A stretch of DNA of 64,000 nucleotides from JABDIP01 sp965227455 (GCA_965227455.1 OZ245752.1:3596001-3660000); one strand, 5' to 3'; counted from the stretch's first letter, positions 43,401 to 52,885 are shown. Numbers and translations are program-made. Notes: generated by a model not told the origin, from the sequence alone.

Positions 43401-45817
43401 CAGCCGTCCCCCGTGTCCGTCGGGGCCTGCACGCCCAGCAGGGTCATGGGCAGCGGCTGCGCCTGCACCACGAACCACTCCCGATCGCGGGTGTAGTTGC
43501 CGTCGAAGGCGACTCGCTTCCAGCCGGTGAACAGATCCGGAGAGCTGTCCATCTTGTCGCTGCCTTCGCGGAAGGTGACCGTGTCCAGATTGGTCAGGGT
43601 GCGGCCGTAGCGGGCGCCCAGCGTGTCGTGGAACAGCAGGAGCAGGTGATCGATCCGGCCCAGATCGCCGAAGCCATCGGCCGGAATGCGCAGACCCTTC
43701 ACAAGGGACAGATAGGGCAGCCCGATATGAACCTTGGACGCCGGCCGGCCGATGGCCGCCTGCCCGCCCTGGATGATCACGTTGGGCCGCACGGCACCGT
43801 CGGCCAGGATCGCGACGGTCTGGCCTTCCAGATGGTCCAGCCCGCCAAACGCCGAAGCGGGAGGCCCGTCATAGGTCAGCCCGCTATCGACGAAGAAGGC
43901 ATCTTCCTTCAGGTCGCCATTGTCAGTGGAGAAGGGCTGCGACAGCACCTCGACATAGCGCCGGGTCTGGCCCTCGATGGTCCGCACCACGGTCAGCCAC
44001 AGCTCATCGCTGCCGCTGTCCGGCGTCGGGATCACCGCCACCGACTCGACCACCGCATTGCCGCCCTGGAAGCTGCCGCCCATCAGGTGGCGATGCCAGG
44101 CCAGGGTGTCCTGCTCGCGCTCATAGGTGAGCGCCGCCATCACCCCGTCGCCGCGCGGCACCCACAGCACGGAGTCCGGTTCCTGCTGATAAGCCAGGTC
44201 GAACACCTGGCCGCGGGTGATGTGCTCCGCGACGATGGTGATGTCCGGCGCCACGTAGCGGTTCACGTCAAAGTCGAATACGAAATTGCGCAGCTTGCGG
44301 CCGGCCCGCTGCACGAAGATCAGCTCGCCGCCGATCAGAGTCGGCCGGATCAGCCCGTCGCTGCCCCAGTTCGTCTGGCGCTTGACGATGATGTTGGTCG
44401 GCGTCACCGGCACGGTGCGGCTGCCGGAGTTGATGATGAACTCGCCATTGCCGGTGCCGACCACCAGCGTGTCCGCCGCCGCCATCCAGTCGATGAAGTC
44501 GGCGTCCAGGATGCGATAGGTGATGGCGTTGTCGTCGTTGACCGTGCCGTCCGCCTCGGTCGGGGCGAAGTCGGCCGTCCTCTCCGGCCGCGACATCCAG
44601 AACACGTTCGGCTGCGCGGCGGAGTTGGCGAAGACGAAGCGCTGGTCGAAGAAGGCGACGGCCCGGGGATAGCCGGTGGTGTCGCTCCAGGCCCCCAGCC
44701 GCCATTGAGTCGTCGCGTTGACCGTCGCGAAATTGCTCTGCACGTCGATCGTCACATTCAGCGTGTCGGTGACCGCCGTGATGATCGCCCAGCCCCACTC
44801 AATGGTCGGGGCGGTTGCGTTGTTCAGCCGGACCAGACGCCCGACATCGGTGGCCAGGAAGCCGCGCCCGTCATTGATGCCCTCGACCGAGGACGCCACC
44901 AGCGCCACCCCGGTTCCGGTCGTGGCACCCGGGTCCAGCGTCGTCGTGCTCTCGTTCGTGTCGAGATACGGCCCGTCCTCGAAGTCCAGGACCTCCAGTG
45001 TCCATTCGTTGACGCCCTTGCGCGTGAGCGTGCGCTGGTTGAAGTCCGGATGGGCGATGGTCAGGGTCGCCCCTTCCTTCACCGTCTGGATCAGGTCCAG
45101 GTCGCTTTCCTCATAGGGGCTGTCCAGCCGATAGATCGGACTGGAGAGCGAGACATTGTCGATCTGCCGGGTGTCGTTGTTGGCGTTCTCGAAGGTGATG
45201 AACACCTCCGCGCTCGCCGACGCCTGGAAGACGAAGTTCTGCGCCAGGCCGGCTGCGACGCTGCCCGTCGCGATCTCGATGCCGCCGGAGCTCGTGCCGA
45301 CCTTGTAGGTCACCGCCCCGTCGAAAACGTCCAGCGTCACCGTGTAGGGCTCGATGGAGACGGCGCGGAAGCTTTGCTCCGCACGCGCCTCATTACCGGC
45401 ACCTGCGCCGACCAGGTTCATGCGCCCGGTCGCCGCGTCATGGGCCAGGGCACCGGTCCCGGCACTGGTATTGGCCCAGCCGTCGATACCGCTGGCAAAG
45501 GTGCCGTTGGCGAAGTCGCGGCCGTCGACCACCACGCCGCGATTGGCGTACAGGCTGATGCTCATTGCCACGAAGGCCAGCGCGTAGGACTGCACCAGCT
45601 CCAGCGGGAAGCCGACCAGCTTCATGAAGCCTGGCGTGCTCGGCTCATCCACGAAGACCGACCCGCCGCGCCGCGTGACGCCACCATGGGGCAGCACGAT
45701 CATATTCTCGATCGCCGCCGCGCCCTTGGCGTAGCGCTCCAGATCGACCCAACCGAACAGCCGCGGCGACAACTCGCCGGCGGTGAAATTCGACTGGTAG
45801 GGTTTGCTGCGGGGCAT
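43400..45817 (-). CDS. Tail tubular protein B (gp12-like)
   Basis: The 805-residue beta-propeller-like product begins 'NFTAGELSPRLFGWVDLERYAKGAAAIENMIVLPHGGVTRRGG', the hallmark of podovirus tail nozzle proteins, and includes 'YPRAVAFFDQRFVFANSAAQPNVFWMSRP'. It forms the tail nozzle. It starts right after the tail tubular A stop. Confidence 0.9.
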   Translation of the reverse strand: MPRSKPYQSNFTAGELSPRLFGWVDLERYAKGAAAIENMIVLPHGGVTRRGGSVFVDEPSTPGFMKLVGFPLELVQSYALAFVAMSISLYANRGVVVDGRDFANGTFASGIDGWANTSAGTGALAHDAATGRMNLVGAGAGNEARAEQSFRAVSIEPYTVTLDVFDGAVTYKVGTSSGGIEIATGSVAAGLAQNFVFQASASAEVFITFENANNDTRQIDNVSLSSPIYRLDSPYEESDLDLIQTVKEGATLTIAHPDFNQRTLTRKGVNEWTLEVLDFEDGPYLDTNESTTTLDPGATTGTGVALVASSVEGINDGRGFLATDVGRLVRLNNATAPTIEWGWAIITAVTDTLNVTIDVQSNFATVNATTQWRLGAWSDTTGYPRAVAFFDQRFVFANSAAQPNVFWMSRPERTADFAPTEADGTVNDDNAITYRILDADFIDWMAAADTLVVGTGNGEFIINSGSRTVPVTPTNIIVKRQTNWGSDGLIRPTLIGGELIFVQRAGRKLRNFVFDFDVNRYVAPDITIVAEHITRGQVFDLAYQQEPDSVLWVPRGDGVMAALTYEREQDTLAWHRHLMGGSFQGGNAVVESVAVIPTPDSGSDELWLTVVRTIEGQTRRYVEVLSQPFSTDNGDLKEDAFFVDSGLTYDGPPASAFGGLDHLEGQTVAILADGAVRPNVIIQGGQAAIGRPASKVHIGLPYLSLVKGLRIPADGFGDLGRIDHLLLLFHDTLGARYGRTLTNLDTVTFREGSDKMDSSPDLFTGWKRVAFDGNYTRDREWFVVQAQPLPMTLLGVQAPTDTGDG

Positions 45818-46426
45818 CTATTCGCCCCACCAGGGCTCGCCGGAGCCGGTCGGGTCGCCCACCCCGACGAACCGGGCGTTCAACCACTCATCGGCGTCGA
45901 TCACATCGCCGACCGACTCGACCTCGTCCACCGCGCGCGCATCGGCCAGCGCATCGCGGTAATCGCCCCTCAAGGTATCCCGCAACGCCCGCTTCTGGGT
46001 CACCCCCTGGACGATGGCGCGGGCAACCTGCAACGCCAGAGCTTCTACGAATAGCGGGTCGAAAAGGTTCGGGTCGGTCACCCGGTAGGTGTAGAGGATG
46101 GGCAGCGGCGCCCCGGCATCGGTGACGATCTGGTTGCCTTCGCGCCGCCAGGCCGTACCCCGCGGCCCGGCCGCCCGCAGCCGGATGAAGTCGGCTGGCA
46201 GCACGAATCCATTTGCCGGCCCCCATGCCGGCGCAGGATCGGCGGAGGGCAGCAAGGCCCGCTTGGACGCGAAGTTCCAATTGTGATCGCGCAGGACCGC
46301 ATCCCGCACCATGTCGAACCGTCGGTTCGCCCGGCGCGCTGCCGGCGAATCCTCGCTGGGATCGATGATCCCTTCTTCGCCGATATGATCCAGCGCCGCA
46401 TTGATGATATCGACCGTCGAGACCAT
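45818..46426 (-). CDS. Tail tubular protein A (gp11-like)
   Basis: The 202-residue product has 'DIINAALDHIGEEGI', 'ARRANRRFDMVRDAVLRDHNWNFASKRA' and 'LYTYRVTDPNLFDPLFVEALAL', the standard podovirus adaptor pattern linking portal and nozzle. Its stop directly precedes the tail tubular B start. Confidence 0.9.
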   Translation of the reverse strand: MVSTVDIINAALDHIGEEGIIDPSEDSPAARRANRRFDMVRDAVLRDHNWNFASKRALLPSADPAPAWGPANGFVLPADFIRLRAAGPRGTAWRREGNQIVTDAGAPLPILYTYRVTDPNLFDPLFVEALALQVARAIVQGVTQKRALRDTLRGDYRDALADARAVDEVESVGDVIDADEWLNARFVGVGDPTGSGEPWWGE

Positions 46427-46496
46427 GCCCGTTCCCGCACTCAGCGTTCAGCAATCAGCCGCCGGCGACGACGGCTGAAAGCAGAACGCTGACCGC

Positions 46497-46937
46497 TCAG
46501 TCCCGCACCACCTTGACGTGGCCGGAGATCCGCTGCCCCGCAGCCCACGCCTCGCCGAGCACCGTTGCGGTGAGGGTGAACTTCGAGGTCACCTTCTCCC
46601 CGTAATTCGAGGCGATGGAGTTGGCGAACTCCGTGGATCCGGCCGCGTCGACGGAGGTGGTCCCCAGGTACTTGTCGGCCGTGGTGCCGTCTCCAAGCTG
46701 CATCTGCGCGGTGCCGCCGGCAGTGCTCATGGCCTCCCAGGTGGCGAAGCCGCCGACGATGCGATCCCCCGCCTCGATGTCCTGAAGGCGGATGGTGTCG
46801 CTGATCGCCGCGTTGCCGGCCGGCACGACGGCGTTGAAGTAAATGGTGCGCTGCCGGCCACCCGACTCGTCCGGCGTAAGCCGCTCGGGCGGGTTGGCGT
46901 TGAGCTTGGTGATCTGGTCGGAATCGTGAACAGCCAT
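46497..46937 (-). CDS. Phage virion protein, probable capsid decoration
   Basis: The 146-residue beta-rich product ('RTIYFNAVVPAGNAAISDTIRLQDIEAGDRIVGGF') lies between capsid and tail adaptor genes, after a terminator. It resembles small head proteins by composition only. GGAGACGAC precedes the ATG. A short hairpin lies after its stop (46455-46480). Confidence 0.6.
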   Translation of the reverse strand: MAVHDSDQITKLNANPPERLTPDESGGRQRTIYFNAVVPAGNAAISDTIRLQDIEAGDRIVGGFATWEAMSTAGGTAQMQLGDGTTADKYLGTTSVDAAGSTEFANSIASNYGEKVTSKFTLTATVLGEAWAAGQRISGHVKVVRD

Positions 46938-46977
46938 TGCTGTCGTCTCCTATCGGATGATGGTGTGGGGTTGGAAA

Positions 46978-47001
46978 GGCCCGGCGGCGTCCCGCCGGGC
47001 C
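46978..47001 (-). terminator. Terminator after the major capsid gene
   Basis: On the minus strand GGCCCGGCGG and CCGCCGGGCC form a 10-bp stem followed by TTTCC, 16 bases past the capsid stop. Partial termination here would raise capsid output relative to downstream tail genes. Confidence 0.7.
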
Positions 47002-47017
47002 TGCTCCGCTTGGCGGC

Positions 47018-47917
47018 CTAGGGCTCCTCGACGTCGAGCTGCAGGACCTTCGGTTCCTGCATCCGGGTCGCCCCGAAATCGGCGCAGCCGTACCACTGCC
47101 AGGAGTACTTCTTCGTCGCGAGCTGGCTGACCCGGACGTTCGGCTCCTTGGCGTTGTTCAGCAGCAGGCCGTCCTTGACCCAGGCCAGGCAGGTCCGGAC
47201 CGTCCCGGTCTTCGGCAGGATGCGGTGGAGCTGGCCCAACTCATCGGTCCAGTCTTCCAGACGGACATAGTTGAAGCCGTAAAACTCATCGTCCAACCGG
47301 CCCTTGACGAGCACCCGCTGAGTGTTGAAGTCGTGCGACTTCACCTCGGTCGTGTTCAGGAACTCGTCTTCCTGGGCGCTGGTCCACGCGATGGTCAGGT
47401 CCGCATCGCCCTCGACCGCGTTGGCGGCCTTCAGCCGCCTCATCGCATCGCGCACCTTGGCGAGCGTGAAGCCGGTGCCGCCGGCAGCAATCTGCTGGCC
47501 GGACGGCAGCGTCACGGCGGTCTGGCCCTGCTTGCCGGTGAAGGCGGTGCCCAGAGCGGCAGAGACGATCGTAGCGTCCCGCTCACGGTTCAACGCGGCA
47601 ATGAACTCCACACTCATTGCGCCGCCCGGATCGTTCAGGATCCGGAGCATGTCCGGCTCGTCCAGCAGGTCGGCGACTTCGAATGGGTCGGTGACCACCC
47701 AGCGCCGACGGTGCGGCGTGTTGATGTACTGGGTATCGCCGTGCCGGTCCGTGCGCTTGCGCGCCGCCACGGACCCAACCTGGTCGAAGGAATTGCGCTC
47801 GCCGGTCTTCGATTCCACACGGACCCGGTCGAGCAGCTTGGACTGCATCTGGCTGGCCAGATGCTCGATGCCCTCATTGTAGGCATCGACCATAAAGGTG
47901 GTGATTTCAGTGGACAT
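47018..47917 (-). CDS. Major capsid protein
   Basis: The 299-residue product begins 'EITTFMVDAYNEGIEHLASQMQSKLLDRVRVESKTGE' and has 'RRRWVVTDPFEVADLLDEPDML', a pattern of HK97-fold podovirus/siphovirus capsids of the Phage_capsid_2 type. GGAGGA 5 bases before ATG 47917 sets the start; the frame upstream is open but lacks one. It is preceded by the scaffold and two small genes, as expected. Confidence 0.85.
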   Translation of the reverse strand: MSTEITTFMVDAYNEGIEHLASQMQSKLLDRVRVESKTGERNSFDQVGSVAARKRTDRHGDTQYINTPHRRRWVVTDPFEVADLLDEPDMLRILNDPGGAMSVEFIAALNRERDATIVSAALGTAFTGKQGQTAVTLPSGQQIAAGGTGFTLAKVRDAMRRLKAANAVEGDADLTIAWTSAQEDEFLNTTEVKSHDFNTQRVLVKGRLDDEFYGFNYVRLEDWTDELGQLHRILPKTGTVRTCLAWVKDGLLLNNAKEPNVRVSQLATKKYSWQWYGCADFGATRMQEPKVLQLDVEEP

Positions 47918-48106
47918 ACGGTCCTCCAAAGTCAACGGGTTCAAGGTTGCTTCGGAAGGACTCCCCGCGGCTGCGGACCCGATCCTGGCGTTTAGCGCCC
48001 GCTGCGGCGGCCGGTCTTTTGCCGGCTGTCAACCGGACCCTGGCAGTGCCAGGACTCCCCGGAATTCAGAGCGGGCGGCTACCTGCCGCCCTGGCGCGGT
48101 ATCCCG

Positions 48107-48271
48107 CTACGAAGTCTTCTTGGACTTCGGCTTCAACTTCTCGACCGCCTCCAGGAAGGTGTCGCGTTTGGGGCAGACGCTCTCCAGCATGATGGTGTCC
48201 GGCAGTTCCTCCACGAACTCGGCGAGCGCGATCAGCGCCGTGCGCGCCTTGCGATCGTAATACCTAGACAT
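48107..48271 (-). CDS. Small phage protein (54 residues)
   Basis: The ORF runs from ATG 48271 to TAG at 48107. The product, beginning MSRYYDRKARTALIALAEF and ending in a lysine-rich tail, has no named family. Its ATG lies inside the end of the upstream gene (8-base overlap), so it is likely translated by coupling. About 190 bases with two short hairpins separate it from the capsid start. Confidence 0.6.
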   Translation of the reverse strand: MSRYYDRKARTALIALAEFVEELPDTIMLESVCPKRDTFLEAVEKLKPKSKKTS

Positions 48272-48548
48272 CGGCGTTCTCCCGCACCGGGAAGGGCCGG
48301 CCCTTCACGATCGCAAAATAGTCGTCGACCTGGGCGTACAACGCGTCCTTCGACGACGGGGTGTTCAGGCTGAGCCCCTGGCCGAGCGCTACCTTCAGGC
48401 ACTCCAGCCGCACCGCTTCGTCGGTCACCGGCTGCTGCGTCACGATGATCGGCTGCGGCGGACCGACTTTAATCATCGGAGGCTCGGGCGCTTCCGGCGC
48501 ATCTGGAACCGGACCTTCGGCCGGCTTCTGTTTCGGGTTTCCCGACAT
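48264..48548 (-). CDS. Small proline-rich phage protein
   Basis: The 94-residue product has a Pro-rich N-terminus and a short helical C-terminus ('DEAVRLECLKVALGQGLSL', 'YAQVDDYFAIVKGRPF'). It sits between scaffold and capsid genes; similar small proteins occur at this place in other podoviruses. Role unknown. Confidence 0.6.
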   Translation of the reverse strand: MSGNPKQKPAEGPVPDAPEAPEPPMIKVGPPQPIIVTQQPVTDEAVRLECLKVALGQGLSLNTPSSKDALYAQVDDYFAIVKGRPFPVRENADV

Positions 48549-48569
48549 CTAGTGTCGCTCCTCTCAGTG

Positions 48570-49478
48570 TTAGTCGGCGTTGACGGCCAGAGGACCGCTG
48601 TTCGGATCGGCTTGGCGCTTCAGCGCCTGCATCTGCTCGACCGCTTCCTTGTGTCCGGGCTGGTTGTGATCCATGAATTTCTTCATGAACGCCTCATCGG
48701 CCTTGAGCTTGGCGATCTGCTCCTTGGCCCCCTCGGCATCCGCCGCCGAGAACCCGCCGCCCGGCAGCGCACCGTCCTCGGAGGTCGCCTGGCCCAGCGC
48801 GGCGAGCCGCTTCACGACGGCCAGGTTGCCGGTCAGGCCGACATCCTCGAACAGCTTCTCCAGCGCCTCGACCTGCTCGGCGGTGGCTTTCTCGCCGGCG
48901 AGGAACTTGATCCCGGCCTTCTCAAAGCCCTGATGCTGCTTCAGGCCCTCCTCGCCCAGTTCGCCGAGAAGCGCCTTGTCCACTTTGTCCATCGCCGCAT
49001 TCAGGCGTTCGGTCTCGGCGTTGTATCCGGCCGTGGCCGCGTCATAGTGCGCGGCGCGGAGAACGTCCGCCTGTTGCTGGTTGTGGTTCAGCTTGTGGGA
49101 AAGCTGCGCCAGAGCCCGGTCTTGATCGGCATCGGCTCCGTCACGTTCGGGAAACTGATACCCGGCCACCTCCTTCGGACGGCCCAGCCGCTCATAGACC
49201 GGGTCCCAGTCGGCCGCCTCGGCATCCTTGCCGGGCAGCCGCAGGACCTGGTCGTGGGGCGCACCCAGAAGCTTGCTGGCACCGCCATAGGCCGTCAGCG
49301 CATCGGCGGCCGACTTGAAGCCGTTCGCATCGGCAATGGCCCGCACGTCGTCATCGACACCCGCCAGCCAATCTCCGCCGCCACCGGGCGGGTCGCCGCC
49401 GTCGCCGCCACCATCCCCACCGCCGCCGTCCGGCGCAAAGCAAGGTCGCCAGCTCGCCTCAGTCAGAAACCACGGCAT
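48570..49478 (-). CDS. Capsid scaffolding protein
   Basis: The 302-residue product has a Gly/Asp-rich N-terminal part, 'ADALTAYGGASKLLGAPHDQVLRLPGKD' and a long helical, Glu/Lys/Ala-rich C-terminal half, typical of phage scaffolds ending in a basic helix. The second ATG (49478) is best spaced from GGAG; the one at 49484 is only one base from it. The gene lies between portal/Bbp19 and capsid, the normal scaffold position. Confidence 0.75.
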   Translation of the reverse strand: MPWFLTEASWRPCFAPDGGGGDGGGDGGDPPGGGGDWLAGVDDDVRAIADANGFKSAADALTAYGGASKLLGAPHDQVLRLPGKDAEAADWDPVYERLGRPKEVAGYQFPERDGADADQDRALAQLSHKLNHNQQQADVLRAAHYDAATAGYNAETERLNAAMDKVDKALLGELGEEGLKQHQGFEKAGIKFLAGEKATAEQVEALEKLFEDVGLTGNLAVVKRLAALGQATSEDGALPGGGFSAADAEGAKEQIAKLKADEAFMKKFMDHNQPGHKEAVEQMQALKRQADPNSGPLAVNAD

Positions 49479-49749
49479 CGTCATACTCCGTCTCGACAAG
49501 TGCGTTGATCTGTGCCGGCGTCAGCTTCAGGACCGCCAGGATGCGGATGAACACCGACCGCTGGCCCTCGTTATGGGCCAGCTTGAAGCCGTTACCGTCC
49601 TCCGGCATGGAGTCGGCCATGAAGCCGCAGGACTGGCCGAGGTCGCGCAGCACCCGCTCGCCGGCCCCGCCATCCATGAAGGTCGCGCGATAATCGGCGA
49701 TCCGCTGGCGCTCCCGTGCCGCCTCTTTCTGCTCGGCGCTAGGCGGCAT
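49459..49749 (-). CDS. Bbp19-like phage structural protein
   Basis: The 96-residue product has 'DYRATFMDGGAGERVLRDLGQSCGF' and 'AHNEGQRSVFIRILAVLKLTPAQIN', matching the pattern of Bbp19 of Bordetella phage BPP-1. It is next to the portal gene there as here. The ATG at 49749 overlaps the portal stop and the gene end overlaps the scaffold start. Confidence 0.75.
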   Translation of the reverse strand: MPPSAEQKEAARERQRIADYRATFMDGGAGERVLRDLGQSCGFMADSMPEDGNGFKLAHNEGQRSVFIRILAVLKLTPAQINALVETEYDDAVVSD

Positions 49750-51385
49750 CGCGCACATCCTTCACCGCCGCCGCCTGGTCGCGGGCCGTCGCCGCCTCAA
49801 GCCCGGCGAGCTCCGCCAGTTGCTGGCGTTCGGCCGCTTCCGATGCCTGCCGGCGGAGATCCGCCACCGTGTCGGCCGACCGCAGCATGGAAACCGGCGC
49901 GCCTTGGGCGTCGTGGACCAGCCGCACGACCTCCTCGCCGTCGACCAGCATCTTCACGCCTTCGTCGTAGACGGCGACCCGATCCACCGTGTCCAGCACC
50001 CGCATGATCGGCTGCACCGTCTGCGACAGGCGCTGAGCGATCGCCAGGGTGCCCTTGTACTGGATGCGCAGTTCCTGACCGGCCAGGGCCTGCGGCGCCG
50101 GCGGGAACTGCCCGGCCCGGGCCAGGATGCGGAACGTCCGCATAAGCAGCGGATCGACGAACTCGGTATGGGACTGGGCCATGATCGGCGCCACCTGCAA
50201 CAAGCGCAGGTCGCGGCGCTCAAGGATTTCCGTCGCGGTCATACGATCCAGCTCGGGGATCTGCATGAGGTCGGTCATGAACTCCTTGTCGATGATGTCC
50301 CGCTCGAGGCCCATCAGCTCGACGCCGAGGCCCACGTCGCCGCCAACATCGACCGGCCGGATACCCTGGGTGTCCCTACCGGTCGACCGCAAATAGTTGA
50401 CGCCGCCGGGTCGCATCTGGAGCTTGCGGAGCAGCCCGCCTTCGGGCACCTGCATCGGCGGCCGCACCTTCAGCACCGCCGCCTGCTGCACGGTCTTCTT
50501 CTGGGCGTTGGCCAGCTTGATCGACGACATTACGTTGTTGCCCGGACCGCGGCCGAACACTTCCGTCGCCAGGGTCGACCAGCGCGGCGTCACGTAGGGG
50601 AACTCCTCGAATCCGCCTTCGCGTATCCGGGCGATTGGGTCGAGGCTGAGAAAGGTCGATGCCCATGGCTTGTTCCTCGCGAAGGCCGGGTTGCCGTCCA
50701 ACTGGGTCCGGGGGAATACCGCGTGCAGGAAGCGGAAATACTCGTTCCTCGGCTTGCCGGCCGCCGTGCGGATCTTCTCCGGCAGCCGGTCTCCCGGCCG
50801 GCTGAAAGCCTGCACCGCTTGCCGGGCAGTCCAGCGGAAATGGCGGAAATTGGCGTTGACCAGCCCTTCGTCATTGGCTTCAAGATGGCTCTCGGCCAGA
50901 TGCCGGGTCTGGAAGGAGACGAAGGGCGACACCGGCTTGGCGGTGACATACATGACCGCCGTGCCCAACGTGCCAATGTCCAGATAGGTCTCCTTGGCCT
51001 GGCTGTAGAACCGGGTGCTCGGATTGGCGAAGGTGGCCAGCATGCGGCTGTTGACCGCCTGCAGCCACTCCTTCACGTCGCGCCGCCGCATCAGCGCTTC
51101 ATCGACGGTCTCGATGGCGAACCAGGGCTGCGACTGCGGCGTCACCAGCGCCTGCATCCCGCCGGCGAAGGTCTCCGCCGCCCAGGAGGCATAGCCATCG
51201 ATCTTCTTTTCATCGTGCCGCTGGCCGCGCTGGCCGCCGGTCACCCCGGCCTGCACCGCGCCCTGGAATCGGCCGCGGCGCGGCAGGATGTAGTCGGAGG
51301 CGTCCTGCCACTCCCGCTCCCATTCCCCGGAGCGTTCCGTGGACAGCGCCTCGAACCGCCGCACAATGTCCTTGTCAGAGGTCAA
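49739..51385 (-). CDS. Portal (head-tail connector) protein
   Basis: The 548-residue product has the podovirus portal start 'RRFEALSTERSGEWEREWQDASDYILPRRGRF', then 'YASWAAETFAGGMQALVTPQSQPWFAI', 'LGTAVMYVTAKP' and 'MATEILERRDLRLLQVAPIMAQ'-like elements near residue 390. It forms the ring for DNA passage. The start is TTG at 51385: no closer ATG keeps the conserved first helix. It ends 'AAAVKDVRDAA', inside the Bbp19-like gene start. Confidence 0.88.
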   Translation of the reverse strand: MTSDKDIVRRFEALSTERSGEWEREWQDASDYILPRRGRFQGAVQAGVTGGQRGQRHDEKKIDGYASWAAETFAGGMQALVTPQSQPWFAIETVDEALMRRRDVKEWLQAVNSRMLATFANPSTRFYSQAKETYLDIGTLGTAVMYVTAKPVSPFVSFQTRHLAESHLEANDEGLVNANFRHFRWTARQAVQAFSRPGDRLPEKIRTAAGKPRNEYFRFLHAVFPRTQLDGNPAFARNKPWASTFLSLDPIARIREGGFEEFPYVTPRWSTLATEVFGRGPGNNVMSSIKLANAQKKTVQQAAVLKVRPPMQVPEGGLLRKLQMRPGGVNYLRSTGRDTQGIRPVDVGGDVGLGVELMGLERDIIDKEFMTDLMQIPELDRMTATEILERRDLRLLQVAPIMAQSHTEFVDPLLMRTFRILARAGQFPPAPQALAGQELRIQYKGTLAIAQRLSQTVQPIMRVLDTVDRVAVYDEGVKMLVDGEEVVRLVHDAQGAPVSMLRSADTVADLRRQASEAAERQQLAELAGLEAATARDQAAAVKDVRDAA

Positions 51386-51391
51386 GACCGG

Positions 51392-51880
51392 TCAGACCCC
51401 CGCCAGCAACCGCCGACGCCGCGTCGGCGCTGCCGGCTCGGAATCGTCCAGCAGCCGCCGCCGCCGCCCGCGCAGCCCGGCCACATCCGTGCCCGGCCGC
51501 CCGCCTTCCGTCACCGGCGCCGCCTCGGACGGCGTGCCCAACAACGCATTCCGCACCGCCTGCTCGTCACCGCGTCCCTGCGGCCCCTGGGTGTTCCCGC
51601 CGCCGGCGGAGGGCCTAAGGGAGTCGAGGCCAAGCGCCTCTTTGACAAACAGGGCTAGGCCCATGCCGGGAACCAGGGGGGAAAGCACGCGGCCGACAGT
51701 GTCCTGTGTGACTCCGCCGCGATCGTCGTTCAGCCGGTCGGTGCGGTCCCGTTCAACTCGACGGGCTGGCCTTTCGGGCGGCGTCGGCGGATTACCGGTG
51801 CGGGTCCGCCCGAAATTCTCCGGCCGGCGACCGGGGCGCGGGGCACGGCCAGTGCGAGATTGTCCGAAGTTCTCAGCCAT
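51392..51880 (-). CDS. Arg/Pro-rich phage protein
   Basis: The 162-residue, disordered-looking product has two similar 'ENFGxxRTG' motifs at its start, a hydrophobic centre ('VGRVLSPLVPGMGLALFVKEALGL') and a C-terminal 'RRRRLLDDS...RRRRLLAGV' pair. No family is recognised. It ends 6 bases before the portal start, so it is part of the late operon. The true start is ATG 51880; a long upstream frame is a shadow of the opposite lipoprotein gene. Confidence 0.6.
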   Translation of the reverse strand: MAENFGQSRTGRAPRPGRRPENFGRTRTGNPPTPPERPARRVERDRTDRLNDDRGGVTQDTVGRVLSPLVPGMGLALFVKEALGLDSLRPSAGGGNTQGPQGRGDEQAVRNALLGTPSEAAPVTEGGRPGTDVAGLRGRRRRLLDDSEPAAPTRRRRLLAGV

Positions 51881-51944
51881 AGCTCTATTCCACGTTGTGG
51901 CGAACTGATAGACTCTGCGGTCGCATCGCAACCGAGGTGACCGA

Positions 51945-52595
51945 ATGCCGCGATGGCTGCTTGCCCTGTTGCTGGTAGGCTGTTCCAGCCCGGTCATGGA
52001 CCCGGACCTGCCGCTGGCCGACCGCTTCGAGATCGTCGCCTTTCGCCTGGCGGAGCCCCCGGTCGCCGACGAACTGTGGCGCTGGCCGGAACCGACGCTT
52101 GCCGTCGAATACCGCGGCCCGGAGCGCTTCCGAGAGCACTTGGCCGCGCATCTGGCGGAACTGGCGGACACCACGGGCCTGCGGATGACGCTGGACGCTG
52201 ATGTGCCGGACCTGCGCACCAACATGGTTGTGGTTGTCGGCCCGCGCATCGACCGGTTCATCTGTAGCGGCGACTACTCCGGCTGGGAAAATGGCGAACC
52301 GGCGGTCGCCCATATCCGAGCCGACCTGCCTGACTGGCATATCCGGCAGTGCATCGTCCAGGAGACCACACAGCTCCTGGGGCTGACCGGCGACCTGGAT
52401 GGCCCAATCGTCAGCCGGCAGGACACCGTGTTCGCCAGCTACGGTGGCGCGGGCCGCCTGACGGCAGCCGACAAGGCGGTGTTGCGGGTTTTCTTCGACC
52501 GACGCCTTTCGTCGGGCATGACCCGGGCCGAAGCGATGCCCATCGTCCGGCAGATCGCCGCCGAGTTGGAGGCCCAGCAGGCCGAGAACCGATGA
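51945..52595 (+). CDS. DUF2927-type lipoprotein (phage-borne)
   Basis: The 216-residue product has a lipobox 'LLALLLVGC' (Cys13), then the DUF2927 core: a WxxP-type strand, 'REHLAAHLAELADTTGL', 'CIVQETTQLLGLTGDLDG' and 'RLSSGMTRAEAMPIVRQIAAEL'. The Glu/Gln-rich helix in the core is reminiscent of a metalloprotease helix, but no HExxH is present. DUF2927 proteins are secreted alphaproteobacterial proteins without known function. It reads against the late operon and overlaps the following membrane-protein gene by 4 bases. Confidence 0.75.
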   Translation: MPRWLLALLLVGCSSPVMDPDLPLADRFEIVAFRLAEPPVADELWRWPEPTLAVEYRGPERFREHLAAHLAELADTTGLRMTLDADVPDLRTNMVVVVGPRIDRFICSGDYSGWENGEPAVAHIRADLPDWHIRQCIVQETTQLLGLTGDLDGPIVSRQDTVFASYGGAGRLTAADKAVLRVFFDRRLSSGMTRAEAMPIVRQIAAELEAQQAENR

Positions 52596-52879
52596 CCTGG
52601 TTCCTCGGCGCCACGATCGGCACGATGCTCGACCCGGTTTCGCTCGTGGGCTGGATCGGACTTGGTTCGCTGGTGCGGCGATTGGAACTTGTCGCCCTCG
52701 GCGCGCTGATCTGGACCTTGGCGATGGAAGTCCTGGTCGTAGCACTGAACCCAGGCTACGGCGCTCAGGCGCTTGTGCCGCGCCTGGTCGCTGGCGCGAT
52801 TGTGACCGGGCTCGTGTACGGCATCGCAACGATGATCCGCCGGCAGCGGCGCACAGAATCTGACGAACAGGCTGAATAG
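52592..52879 (+). CDS. Small three-helix membrane protein
   Basis: The 95-residue product has about three hydrophobic segments ('DPVSLVGWIGLGSLV', 'LVALGALIWTLAMEVLVVAL', 'LVAGAIVTGLVYGIATMI') and a charged tail 'RRQRRTESDEQAE', like holins or small exclusion proteins. ATGA overlap with the DUF2927 gene implies joint expression. Together they look like a moron pair affecting the envelope. Confidence 0.65.
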   Translation: MTWFLGATIGTMLDPVSLVGWIGLGSLVRRLELVALGALIWTLAMEVLVVALNPGYGAQALVPRLVAGAIVTGLVYGIATMIRRQRRTESDEQAE

Positions 52880-52885
52880 CGCCCA

